From positions 564,757 to 628,756 of the forward strand of contig ML213517.1 of the NCBI GenBank assembly GCA_004369045.1: a stretch of 64,000 bases of DNA, given 5' to 3'. Every line of letters begins with the position of its first letter. Position 1 is the stretch's first letter. A program made the position numbers and the translations under genes. This stretch comes from Heliocybe sulcata (Eukaryota > Basidiomycota > Agaricomycetes > Gloeophyllales > Gloeophyllaceae). Under the pieces are notes generated by a model. The model was not told where the DNA came from, made no database searches, and was given only the letters and a program-made list of their open reading frames with translations. Of the stretch, positions 36,169 to 46,886 are shown one piece after another.

Positions 36169-38882
36169 TCAAGCATGGAACGTGACCTCCCACAATCTTG
36201 CACATGCGTCCGCGCCCGCACTCACTAATTTCCCTGCCTTTCCATCGCTCTCGAGCCAGAGAACAGAGTTGATACCTCCCGGCCCAGCATTCTTGATGGC
36301 GATGTTTCGCAGAGGCTTCTCCACACTCCAGACATACACATGGGTATCCAAGGACCCAGAGGCGCAATGCCGGCTGTCCGCAGTCCAGCTCAAGGAGTTT
36401 ATTCTACCGGAATGGAAAGACCACCGGGATGTGACGGCCTGCATGAGCGGAAAAAAAATTAGCATTGTCAGATAGAGTCTCCCGAGTGGGAGGAAGTTCA
36501 ATAGTGACCTTCCGTTCGTTGACATTGAATAACACCACTTTTCCGCTGGACTATCATTAGGATGCGTGAGCACGGTGTCACCAACATTTGCCAAGACGCA
36601 AAGCTTACATCGCCGGCTGCCAGGTAGGTACCATCTGGAGAGAACGCCACGGCCGTGACGTTCCCCTTGTTCCCCTCGAGTACCGCAAGGTCTTTCAACG
36701 CTTTCCCATCCCACTCGTGCAGATGAACTTTCCGATCCTATAATTCAGGCAAATTAGTTCATCAACCTGCGGACGTGTGATCGACGTGTCTGCTTACCTC
36801 GCCCCCAATTGCCACGCGCGTCTGATGTGCTGCCACACTGCTGGGCGCATATCCGACAGAAACGTCCGCGACCTTCTGATTGGATCGGATAGCTTCAATG
36901 GCGTTCACTTCGGCCACGAAGACCGTGCCGTCCGATGCTGCCGCCACCGATCTGGGCTGCGATCCTAACGACGAAGAGGCAGGCCTGTCACCCGATAAGT
37001 AACCGGGCGGTTCTCATGGAACACCAACCATCCCATACGCACGTGAAGTTTCTTTGCTCAATCTCGCGCAACTTATCATCGAAGCCGACGGAAACGACCT
37101 TTCCATCGGGGGCAGAGGACAAACCGGTCACGAGGCTCGTGTGGCCGTCACCGGCGACGTAGGCGGTTTCCCCGGTCCCAGCTGAGAACTGGACGAGGCG
37201 GCCTTCGGCGGTGCCAGCGAGGAACGTCTCGGACGAAGTTGGCAGCGCGGCGGTGATAGCCTTGGTCGGGCCCTGTGGAGATGGCAGTGATTTCAGCGAT
37301 AACCACGGGTGCAGCGAGGCTCGCTACGGGCATCGGGCATGAGAGGGACGCCACGTACGTTTATTATGCGTGTGGGCTTGTCTCCTACACGTGGGTCGAA
37401 TGCGTTGAGGTCCCCCGACATGGACAACGAGACCAGGCTTTCTGGTGTGAGCCACGCGTTTCCTACTTGCTGGTAATTAACGCCGGTTCCGACCTCCCAG
37501 CTGGATGTAACCTTTCTGGTCTCGACGTCCCCTACGCACGAGGCAGGATAATCAGTATATAGTCGGCAGATTGCGAAAACAATGATTTACATAGCTTCAC
37601 GGTGCAATCAAGCGACGATGTGACTATTGATTTGTTATCGGGGCTCCAGCTGCACGCCATCTTCCAGAGCACGATCGAGGAAGCGTCAACAGTCAGCATG
37701 CTAGGTAGCCGGTCCGGTAACTTACAATAGAGCCCTTGTGGCCGCTGTCTTCAAACTCGCCCAGGGTGTCACCGGTCTTCCCATCGTAGATGAATATTTT
37801 GGCGTCTGAGCCGACACTGACAAAGTGGTCCCCACTAGGGGAGTATTTCACATCTTGAACAAACTTGGTATGGGTCTTGATCGTCTGGGAAGGGGACCGG
37901 ATCACTCTTGACCCATATGACTGAACTCTATTGAACCTTCCGTACCTTGTCGAACTTGTACGGTGTACCTATGGTGAGTGGATCACGATTGTAAGAGCAT
38001 GGTCGACGTCCGCCGATCTCACGGCTCACCTTGATGGAAGATTATCTGCGTGTCATCAGATGCTGTAGCCGCCCGGAAGGGGCGCTGGGCCCGGATGGAG
38101 ACAGCATTAATGACCTGATGGAATGGATCGGTCAGGACGATAGCCCGGAAGGCGCAGCCACGCGCACCTTCGAATGACCGATAATTTCGCCGGTAGATGA
38201 TCCAGTGTCCATCATGAAGGCATGGCCGAACCTGCAGCGGAATTAGTGCTAGGAAACCGAAACAGTCTCCTGGCATACTTCTCACGACCATCTCCAACAG
38301 CAATAATCCGTTTGCTCTCGCCATCCCAGTCAAGATCGTTTCTATGAGGATACCACTAGTAAGTGGTCCCACGTACGTACAGAAAAAAGAAACAGGCGAA
38401 CATTCTTCCCGAGATAACCTTGTATTCACCCTTGAGACTGTTGTCTTCACCCACAGTGTCCCAGACGCGGACTTCGTACCGCGATGTTCAGTAAATCACG
38501 AGCGTCTGGCACGGACCAGGCTCACCCGTTCCAGACGCATCCCCTGAAGCACAGTAGTAGCCCGAAGGTGAAATCCGGGCGACAGTGGCGTTCTGCGTGT
38601 GTCCAGCATACGCGGTAGCAACAGCCGGATCCTGCGCATTTGGGTTGGCACAATCAAGTTACATTTTTTCGGAATCGTGACACCACGTACATTCAAGTCC
38701 CTGATCTAACGGATGATGCCCGACGTGAGACAAGTCCGGCAGCATTCTTGGAAGACGAAACGTACAATCACTGTCTTTCCGTTCGTGTATACGATCTTGC
38801 CTTTACTCGCGCTGAGCTTAGTAGATGCCCCACGGGTGGTTGTCGGGTTGCACGGGTATAGTCTCGCAGCCTTGAAAGACAT
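36169..38882 (-). CDS. AIP1: Actin-interacting protein 1 (AIP1/WDR1)
   Basis: AIP1 binds cofilin-decorated actin and speeds filament disassembly. It folds as two seven-bladed WD40 propellers, and the 600-residue-scale gene here fits. Many small minus-strand exons are used. The start MSFKAARLYPCNP leads into TKLSASKGKIVYTNGKTVI|IRDLN, DPAVATAYAGHTQNATVARI and SPSGYYCASGD. WD repeats follow: KVVNAVSIRAQRPFRAATAS, FVQDVKYSPSGDHFVSVGSD, SIVTSSLDCTVKLWDVETRK, NVTAVAFSPDGTYLAAGD and RINSLSWTADSRHCASGSLD. The end is GADACARLWEVTFHA. Spliced joints read smoothly across blades, so the gene looks intact. It sits head-to-tail behind MAD3 on the same strand. Confidence 0.95.
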
Positions 38883-39203
38883 GTTTGCAATTGCAACTAG
38901 CCGGAAATACTAGAGCTGTGTACAGATGGTATATGGTTACGATGGAGAGATCGACTGCCTGCGGCAGAGCACAGGGGTTCGGTGATCTGGGCGTATCTGA
39001 TCTGTGCGACTCCGGGATCTTCGAAACCTTTCCCGACAATGGAATTCCTCCCTCCTCATAGCGCCGACTACACGGAGGAACACATCGTATCGTACATACA
39101 TCAAGCACAAGCTCTTGTCATGAAAACATTATTATCAACATGCGTCGTCACGCCAGTCGCGGGTCTCACTTCCGTGAATCAGGCTGAGATGTAGCTGATT
39201 TAC
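38883..39203. other. Intergenic, AIP1 promoter side
   Basis: 321 bp between the MAD3 stop and AIP1 start, both minus strand. No gene seen. Confidence 0.5.
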
Positions 39204-41552
39204 CTACAGATCGTCACCCTCCAGATCAGGAAGCAGCGCCTTGTCGTAATTCTTGAAAGGATCCCTCCTCAATGCTTCCGCCTCCGTGGCTGCTACTGCA
39301 TCCGTAGTCCCAGCCTTCTTGATTTTAATCACTGGTTCGTCGGCGGAACTGCTCTGCTCAGCTGGGTTCGCCGTCTTATGGGAGTCAGCCTTACGAGCTC
39401 GATTGCTTCGGATAAACATGCGTCTCCTCACCTCGTCTCGGTAGGGCATGAACGTACCAACGCCCTTGCTCTCCGCTGCTTCCGCATCGACATCGCTATA
39501 CGGCGTAAAGCTGCGGGACTTCGCCATTCCTGGTGCTGGAACCGCTGGCCCAGCGTCGTTGTCGCAGAAAGGCGTGAAGCTACGCGTCTTCTGTGCAGAT
39601 TGAGACGGTCCTGCTACTGCCTTGCCCTTATTCTTCTCGGTCGGGACTGGCGGCGGCAGCATGCAGTTGACGTCGTCCCCCTCCGGCTCAGGGTCTACGT
39701 ACACCGGGATCTTGGCAGCAGTTGCTTTCGCGGACGTCTTCTTGCTCTTCTTGGCTGGTGGCATATTGCCCGCGTCTTCCTCTGGCTCGGGATCTACATA
39801 CACCGGGATCTTGGCTCGGTGGGATCTGGTAGGTACCGCGGCTGCCTTATTCTTCCTTTTCTCCGGGAGGGCTTGAGCTGGTATATCATTCGGACCGTCT
39901 TGGTCTGGCTCGGGATCAACATAGACAGCCATCTTGGATGCAGTCGATTTGCTAGCCGCCCTCTTGCTCTTCTTCGCTGGTGGTGCGTCATCGGCGTCGC
40001 CTTCCTCTGGGTCAGGATCTCTGTACACAGCCATCTTGGCTGCACTCGATCGGGTAGACCGCGCGGGCGCTTTGCCCTTCCCCTTTAGTATTTGTGGGCC
40101 ATCGTCCGCCTTGTCTTCCTCTGGCTCTGGATCAGTGTGCGCAGTCATCCTGGCTGCGACCGATCTGGTAGACCGCCTGGGCACCTTCTCCTCTGACGGT
40201 GCGGGTGGCATATCATTCGCCCTGTCTTCACCTGGCTCGGGAGCTCTGTATACCGCTGGTCTTACTGCAGTGGATCTCTTCGACCTGCTCGTTGCTGACG
40301 CGGCTTTGCCCTTCTTGGCCGGAGGTACGGGAGGCGGTGGCATCTCCTCAGCGCTGTCTTCTTCTGGCTCGGGATCCACGTACACAGCCACCTTGCCCTT
40401 CTTCTTCTCCGTCGCTACCGAGGGCAGCGGCATCTCCTCTGCTCCGTCTTCTTCTTTAACCTCCTGTTCCGGTTCGGGATCTCGATACACCGCAATCCTA
40501 GCGGCCGTCCCTGCAGGTGCAGCCAACCTCTTGCCCTTCCCTGAGTGTCGAAGCGTCGTCCCAGCCAAAGGCTTCACCTCTGGAACGTTCTCCTTTACCC
40601 GCGTGACCCGGGTCCCCACGTCCGGGAAGGGATTGATGGTACTCGATTCGGATGCTTCGCCAGTGGGATCGACGAATACTTGGAGGCGAGCGTTGGGCCT
40701 CGGACGAGGAGCAACCGTAGCTAGGGGTGGGATGTCATCTTCGTGAGGAGCGTCTGCAGCAGGGCGGGAAGTCGAGGCCGGTCGGGCCTTGGTACCCAGT
40801 GCCTTTCTCGACGTGGATGCCTCTGCTCGAGGTTCGGGTGCAGGGTCGTCCTCGGGGGAGGGTACCGGTGCTGCAACCATCATGCGCTTCTGAAACTCAT
40901 CGTGTTTCTTCTGCAGCCGCTCGAGTGGTTGTGCGTCGCGATTAATACCGAGTACATAGATTTTGTCGGCTTCTTCCCGGCTGTGAAATGTCACACACTA
41001 CAAGCGGCATAAGAGCATACGAGACACTCACCGCCGGCTCCTCTCCAGCGCCAAGGCAAACTCCTCATAGAGCAATGCGTATTTCGTGCCGATATCGTTC
41101 GCCAGACAGAAGCGGTAGATAATCGTGGGTCGTTCGATATAACTCGCATAAAGAACCCACAGCTTGAGATACCGTATATCGCTCCTCCACCTTCCATCTC
41201 TATCATCCTTCAACACCCTTGTAGCTTCTTCGAGCAGCTCCAGCAACCCCGACTCCGCGCTCTGCCCCTGCGGGTAGTTCTCCACCGTCCAGTACACGAA
41301 GCGGCAGTACGCCTCGAGCGGATCGTCGTCCTCGTCTTCCATGGCCACTTCTACGTTGATGCGGAGGCGGTTCTTGGTGGAGGCAAGGCGGGCTTCGCGC
41401 TGCGCGTGGGGGATGGAGAGGATCGCGGACAGGGCGGTGACGCGGCGGCCGGCGGCGATGGGCTGGATGTTCTCTTTGGCGGCTTCGAGGACGTCGCAGT
41501 CGACGATCGCGGCTGGGTTGGGGGCGTCGTCCACGAGGGCGGGAGGAGCCAT
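39204..41552 (-). CDS. MAD3: Mad3/BubR1 spindle assembly checkpoint protein with extended ABBA-like array
   Basis: Mad3 is part of the mitotic checkpoint complex and inhibits APC/C-Cdc20 as a pseudosubstrate. Exons 41552-41032 and 40980-39204 (2298 nt, 765 aa) join in phase 2. The first KEN box is at 41477-41469 (AAKENIQPI). It is followed by the Bub1/Mad3 TPR fold: DPLEAYCRFVYWTVENYPQG, YLKLWVLYASYIERPTIIY, TKYALLYEEFALALERSRR, and EEADKIYVLGINRDAQPLER. Then an ABBA-like site LQVFVD (40685-40668), the second KEN box (KENVPEVKP, KEN at 40595-40587), and eight spaced xAVYxDPEPE-type repeats (40496-39693). Three F-x-P-[FY]-x-D motifs close the series. No kinase domain follows, so it is the Mad3 and not the Bub1 member. 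The ATG at 41552-41550 is preferred over an upstream in-frame Met because it sits just before the conserved part. Confidence 0.93.
39435..40685 (-). repeat. ABBA-like motif array in Mad3
   Basis: Twelve hexapeptide motifs lie in one frame, minus strand: LQVFVD 40685-40668, IAVYRD 40496-40479, VAVYVD 40391-40374, PAVYRA 40259-40242, MTAHTD 40148-40131, MAVYRD 40034-40017, MAVYVD 39932-39915, IPVYVD 39809-39792, IPVYVD 39710-39693, FTPFCD 39578-39561, FTPYSD 39509-39492 and FMPYRD 39452-39435. The middle eight are each followed by [DA]PEPE-like acidic text and a Lys/Ser-rich spacer, with starts 99-132 nt apart. The last three match the published ABBA pattern F-x-[ILVP]-[FHY]-x-[DE] fully; the others differ mainly at the first position. 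Confidence 0.85.
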
Positions 41553-42926
41553 GGGAGGACGATGATGGCAGTGCTGAAGACAAGATCGCGAGTGGATCGC
41601 GTTGAAAGAAACGATGGTCACGTGATCGCGTTCCATCAGAGTGGTACTGTCACAGTGTGGCGCGACCGACTGACGCGCCACGCTAGGAAAACTCCTAGTG
41701 TCTTGATGAGACCTGCAAGCTGCCGTGAAAGATAACCTCTTGTGAAACACACGAACTCGAGCTCCGTTGGTGAGATATCTACTTTTGGTACTCACGACAC
41801 AAAGGCCCGGGTCGCAGCCACGATGGAGAAGTCATTCTCGACTTACACGCCTTCGTCAAAATTAAAGCGCATGAACCCTGTATGGCGACTTAGCAAATCA
41901 ATACATTTAGTTTGCTCTACGACCGACATTTTGCGGTTTCTAGAGGCCATTCAATGCAAGATGATTTCGTGTCAATACTAGCTGGTGTGGCTCTAAACGA
42001 ATGCTGCGACTTTGACTGTTACCTGGCCATGGGTTAGTTGCGTCTGGCCCTCCGGTTATCTTCTCGAGATATTCATCACTTCCATCGCGTGTTTGCCTCA
42101 CCCATCAAGAAACTCGACCGTATGCCGTACATATTCACATAAACTTACCCCAGTTTACTCCATATGGATGACACGATGCCCTCAATCATAATGATTACGA
42201 TCATCTTCATCCAAGCTTCCGTGTTTTGGAGCCTCCAGCTTACATCCGTAGCTCGGTGGCAGATAATTGGCCACACTGATTTACGTCAATTCTGCTTACA
42301 ATATGCTAGTCAGAAATGTCGAAGTCATAGTATATGTATACTGAAGGAGGGAGGATCTGAGGTGACATCATTCTACTTGCTTCTCAATCCTTACAAGTCA
42401 CATTCCTTCTACTTCAGGAGATTGCACTTCCATATATGGAATATTTGATGCAATGTCGTCTGCTTCGATATTCCGTTCCTGATAAATTCGGAATATCTCC
42501 AGGTATAAAAGCCTACATTCATCTTAAGCCTAGTCCGCATCTCTTGCCCCCATCCCGCGAGGCACCCTGGGCCTGTCTTCAGGACCGCGCAAGTTACGGG
42601 CTCTTCCAAGTAGAAGACTGGGCGTCGTCTACCGATCCCTCCTTCGACTTCCAAGGCACGCCTAACTTCAGTATTACAAAAGATGTTTCCATCGATTCTC
42701 AGCAGGTGCGTGTTATTCTGCCTGCAGGCTGTCGTGCTGCGTCCAAGATTGAATTAGCAGCCGGGTTACATAAGCGGATCTTGAAACGGCTTTTTTCGAT
42801 TGAGCGCCTCACCTGGCGTCCACCACGATCCAGCTGTATACCCAGAATACCGCTTTCTGAGCCGTCGCACTCGCCCGCGCACGGACCTGCATCTACTCAG
42901 ACTGTCGTATTCCTGCAGCTGTCACG
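41553..42926. other. Intergenic between divergent MAD3 and the Rrm4-like gene
   Basis: 1.4 kb without a supported gene. A TATAAAAG at 42504-42511 (+) could belong to the Rrm4-like promoter, giving a long leader that contains a short upstream ORF starting at about 42682 (MFPSILSRC). Placement of the transcription start is not visible. Confidence 0.4.
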
Positions 42927-45829
42927 ATGGCCACAGACTACTCCTCCATGCCTGAACCCGCCGGGCCCCAGCTTCACCCCTACGTTCACGAACCACTGCT
43001 GTACATCGGCGTCATGCCCTCTTATGTTACTGACGAAAATCTTGCTGGTTCACTACAAACATGTGCGCCCTTCCGCCTCAACCTCAATCGAGAACCGAAC
43101 ACCGGGACCATGTCTGGCACGATCGAGTTCAAGTTCCTCGACAAAGGCTCGTTTCACCTGTCCTTCGCAATGTGGCGTTAGTTGAACTGAGACACTTCAC
43201 AGCTGAGAAGGCCCTTGCCACGTTGCAATCACGCCCGATACCCGGCTTAGAGCCTCCAGTACCGTTGGTTCTCTCGCCCTATCCTCCCACTACCCCGCCT
43301 ACGCCACTCCCCCCTCCAAACGCTTCGCCGAGACTGGTCAAGCAGCTTCCGCCAGGTTACACTGACTCCCAACTGTACGATCTGTTTCGACCATTCGGAG
43401 CACTTGCGTCAGTGCACACGCAGACCAGCTTCGGGAAGGATACTGGGGTCGTTGAGTTTTGGAGAGAAGAAGACGCCCGACAAGGAGAAGAAGCGATGCA
43501 TTGCGCGGACGTCGAGGGATACAATATTGTCGTGCAGATGTATCAACAGAGACGAGGAGCCTCGAACGGTTCCGAGTTCAGTGTTAACGCGCCAGCTTTC
43601 GTCCCTTCGGGTTCCGTTTTCCCATACCCTGGACAGGTAAGCATTTGGACATCATTCGCGAAAACTCATCAAAGGACCACTATTTCCGTTGCCCTTCTTT
43701 ATCCAAGTTCTGACGTCTGACATTGTTGATCTAGTATTCCCCGCATTCGCCCCGCTCGCCCCGCTCCCCGCCACGATCTATTACATACTCGCCCCGCGGG
43801 CAACAGAACCTGCCTTTCATCCACGGTCCTGGCCAACAGGTCCAAATGCATCAAGGCAGCCACAGTGGCTTAATCGATCCGTGCAATCTTTTCATTAAGG
43901 TGTGCATCCCGGATTATGACAAATAATCGCGCTCCTGAGAATATTATAGAACCTCGATGCGGGAGTAGACTCGAATGCCCTCTTTGCACACTTCCGCCAG
44001 GTAGTGGTCTCATCATTATTCAGTATGTCCCTACTAAAGACGGCTTTGCTACCAGTTTGGTCAAATTGTCAGGTAAGGCTGCACATCTTGACATGTCTTA
44101 CGCCGCCGCTTATGTGTAGCAGCGCGCGGGTGATGCGGAACGACAACGGGGAGAGCCGAGGGTTTGGATTCGTCTCGTACCAGACGCCTGACCAAGGTGG
44201 AGATCCTTCAGTGCACCTGTGACGCGAAGCTAACAGAAGACTTGCAGCTTCGAATGCGATGCAGTCGATGAACGGTGTCGTCCTCGGCTCGAAACCCATC
44301 GTCGTGCGCCTTCACGAGCCGAAGCAGCTGCGGCAGGAGAAGCTGGCGGCGCGATTTGCCGGTACCAATGGGCACCCAAGAACTGCGAGTGGAGCGACGA
44401 GTCCGACGGCTAGTGAGGGTGGCGAAAGTTATGTGGGTTGGGGGAGTCCCAGGATACACGCAGGTGGTTTGGGAAGCCCGCCGCATAATGGACATGGGGA
44501 GCATCCGCATCGGCTTAGGAGGGGGAGTGGGAGTTACTACAATGTAAGTTGGTTTTCTCTGCTAATTCTAGGAATGAACAGGCTGAGCTGGCGTTGAAGG
44601 CTGCGCTTGCTGGTACTCTCAACGTGCCCATGCGTTACGACGACCTGGCTGCTCTCTCGCCTGTGGTGCGTAAGGAGGTGCTCATGGGCGAGCTTAACCG
44701 CCGCGTCAAGTCGACGAGCACTGTCGCTCCGGACGAAGTCGATTCGGTCGTCGAATCTCTCGTCTCATTATCACTCGGCGACGTGGTGAACGTCATCCAA
44801 GACCAGGAAAAGTTGGAGGAGCATATTCGTAACGCACAGAACTCGCTGCATGTGAAGAAGGTTTCTACAAGAGAGAAGTCGCCCTCGCCCTCTGCGTCGC
44901 AAGATTCGAGGCTGTTGGACGTGAACACGCTGAATGCGACTGCGTCGGCACCGGAGCACCCGTCCACGCCCGTCTCGATCTCTCCCGCGATTTCGACGCC
45001 TCCGCGCACGTCGTCCCCATCAGGATCGGTTGCACCAGGCGGTAGTGAGCGCGACCGTATGTACGCCGCGGTGTGCAAGCTGGAGTCGTCGAAGCAGGCG
45101 GAGCTCACGGAGCTCATGATGAGCCTGCCGAAGCGCGACCGGGCCTTATGCTTGTTTAATATTGAGGTTCTGAGGGCGAAGATTCAGGACGCGAAGGTCG
45201 TGCTGGATAGCGACGAGGAGGAGCCGGCACCAGTGCCAGTGACGCCACAGGCGCGGAAGACATCGAGACCCTCTTTGGAGGAGAGTCCGAGGACGCCGGA
45301 GTTGTCGAGTAGGGGTCCGAGTCTGGCGGGCAGCCCTACGCCTGCGACACCGGATGCTGCGAGTGCGACGTATACGATTGCGAGCCTTGCGAGGTTGAGC
45401 GCTGTGGAGATTGTGAAGATTGCGAGTTCGCCGAGTGCGACGGGGTTGCCGCTGCCCAAGGCGGACCCGCTTGTTGTGAGGGCTACAGATGAGTTTATTG
45501 ATGGCTTGAGGGATAAGCCGATTCAGCAGCAGAAGCAGGCTGTCGGGGATAAATTGTGCGTTTGTTGATTGGATATATCTGTTCTTGCCTTCTTACGTGG
45601 TCCTGGTATAGGTGGCGCGTGATTAAGGCGTTTGGCATTAAAGGAGCTGTAAGTTTTGTAGTATCTCTTCTCCAATAGGGTCTTGTGTTAATTTGGATTG
45701 TAGCCCAAGCTCACCATCGCGCTCCTCGATCAGGAGGAGCTCCGTCCCCTTGCTCATCTCATGAACAGTTACCCTTCAGTACTCAAGGAGAAGGCTTTGA
45801 TTGCTCAAGGCAGCCTTGTCAGCAAATGA
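42927..45829 (+). CDS. rrm4: Rrm4-like RNA-binding protein (3 RRM + C-terminal MLLE)
   Basis: Closest in architecture to Ustilago Rrm4, which carries mRNA on moving early endosomes along microtubules. The ten-exon model is 42927-43146, 43203-43636, 43735-43899, 43950-44000, 44056-44072, 44123-44196, 44248-44543, 44582-45555, 45612-45648 and 45704-45829 (2394 nt, 797 aa), with all phases agreeing. RRM1: LLYIGVMPSYVTDENL ... GTIEFKFLDKAEKAL. RRM2: RLVKQLPPGYTDSQLYDLF ... GVVEFWREEDA. RRM3: NLFIKNLDAGVDSNALFAHF, RQFGQIVSARVMRND, SRGFGFVSYQTPDQA. After a linker come MLLE-like helices: RMYAAVCKLESSKQAELTEL with MMSLPKRDRALC, and the terminal KLWRVIKAFGIKGA plus LLDQEELRPLAHLMNSYPSV. The first intron is probably GC-AG and exon five is only 17 nt. 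MLLE domains would bind PAM2 peptides such as that of Upa1. Confidence 0.88.
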
Positions 45830-46886
45830 GCCAGATCTTCGTCATCTCGTTTGTTGCCATCATCTCCTGGAGTTGTTTGTCGTGTCTACCTCATCCTGTA
45901 TGGTTTCCAAGTCTCGGCATTACAAGTATTCCCGCTACATTAAGGGAAAGACGAACACGTCAGGATCTCTTCACTCGTTCCACATTGCTAATTTCCAAGT
46001 CCGAATATCTGCTGTGTATCCTATCCAATTGTCGTCTCAAGGTTGTCCATAGTATATCACTCACTTGCATTCCTTTGCTATATCCCCTTGGCTCGGCTTT
46101 TACCCCGTGTGCTGGTCTACTATCCTACGCTGCGTATCCTATCTTTTTTGCTTTTTTTACTTGTCACGACTTTTATGACGGTTTTGGGTTCGAGGTTCCA
46201 GAGGACGATCGATGCTGTTGGTGGAAGGCGTGGAATACATTTTGATGGATCAGTCTGCGTGATTGATTCTGGAGAGCAGCAGTGACTTCAATCGACATTG
46301 AGGCCTGAGGCACCGAGCGGAGGCCTTGAGCGCTCTGAGCGTTCACCGCATCCTATCACGCATGTACATATGATACAGGCTCGGGAGCTCCTCTTTGTAG
46401 GCTCGCGACCTTAAGCTCAAGCCCAACCTTGGCCCTTTGCTCGACCTGAGGGTGTACAATACTGCAGACAGTCACACACTTTTGCTCGTAGGTACGTCTC
46501 AGACTTCCCTCAAGCTAATACTCGACATGTGCCGTAGTCGACGCTCTCTCGTCTCGCAGATCCGATCCACATTCCATTCGACAATAATGGTTCTTGAAGA
46601 GGTCCTGGACATACGCCGCTTGTATACTGGAAATTCCCGAGGCATTTATAGCGGCTTGACATATGCAAGACTGGATGCTTTGCAGTCATTTTAAATGTGA
46701 ACAATATACCTACGCTCCCCGACTTGCACCTACTCCATTATGCATGCCACGACTAAAACGAACCATTTATTGATAGTAATACAATCATCGTTGTACAATA
46801 CTTTCCACCGACTCAGTAATGCTACAACACTGGTGTACAAATATTATAAAAATCTAAAGTTACGACGTGAGCGTCCTTTGTTTCGC
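45830..46886. other. Convergent intergenic region (Rrm4-like/ADH)
   Basis: About 1 kb of 3' flank with no supportable gene. Short pyrimidine-rich and AT-rich runs near 46140-46160 and 46830-46860 may be poly(A)-signal surroundings. Confidence 0.45.

Noticed and set aside
39378-40746. Open frames opposite the Mad3 repeat array (Gly/Ser-rich)
   Set aside because: Antisense shadow of the repeated VYVDPEPE units.
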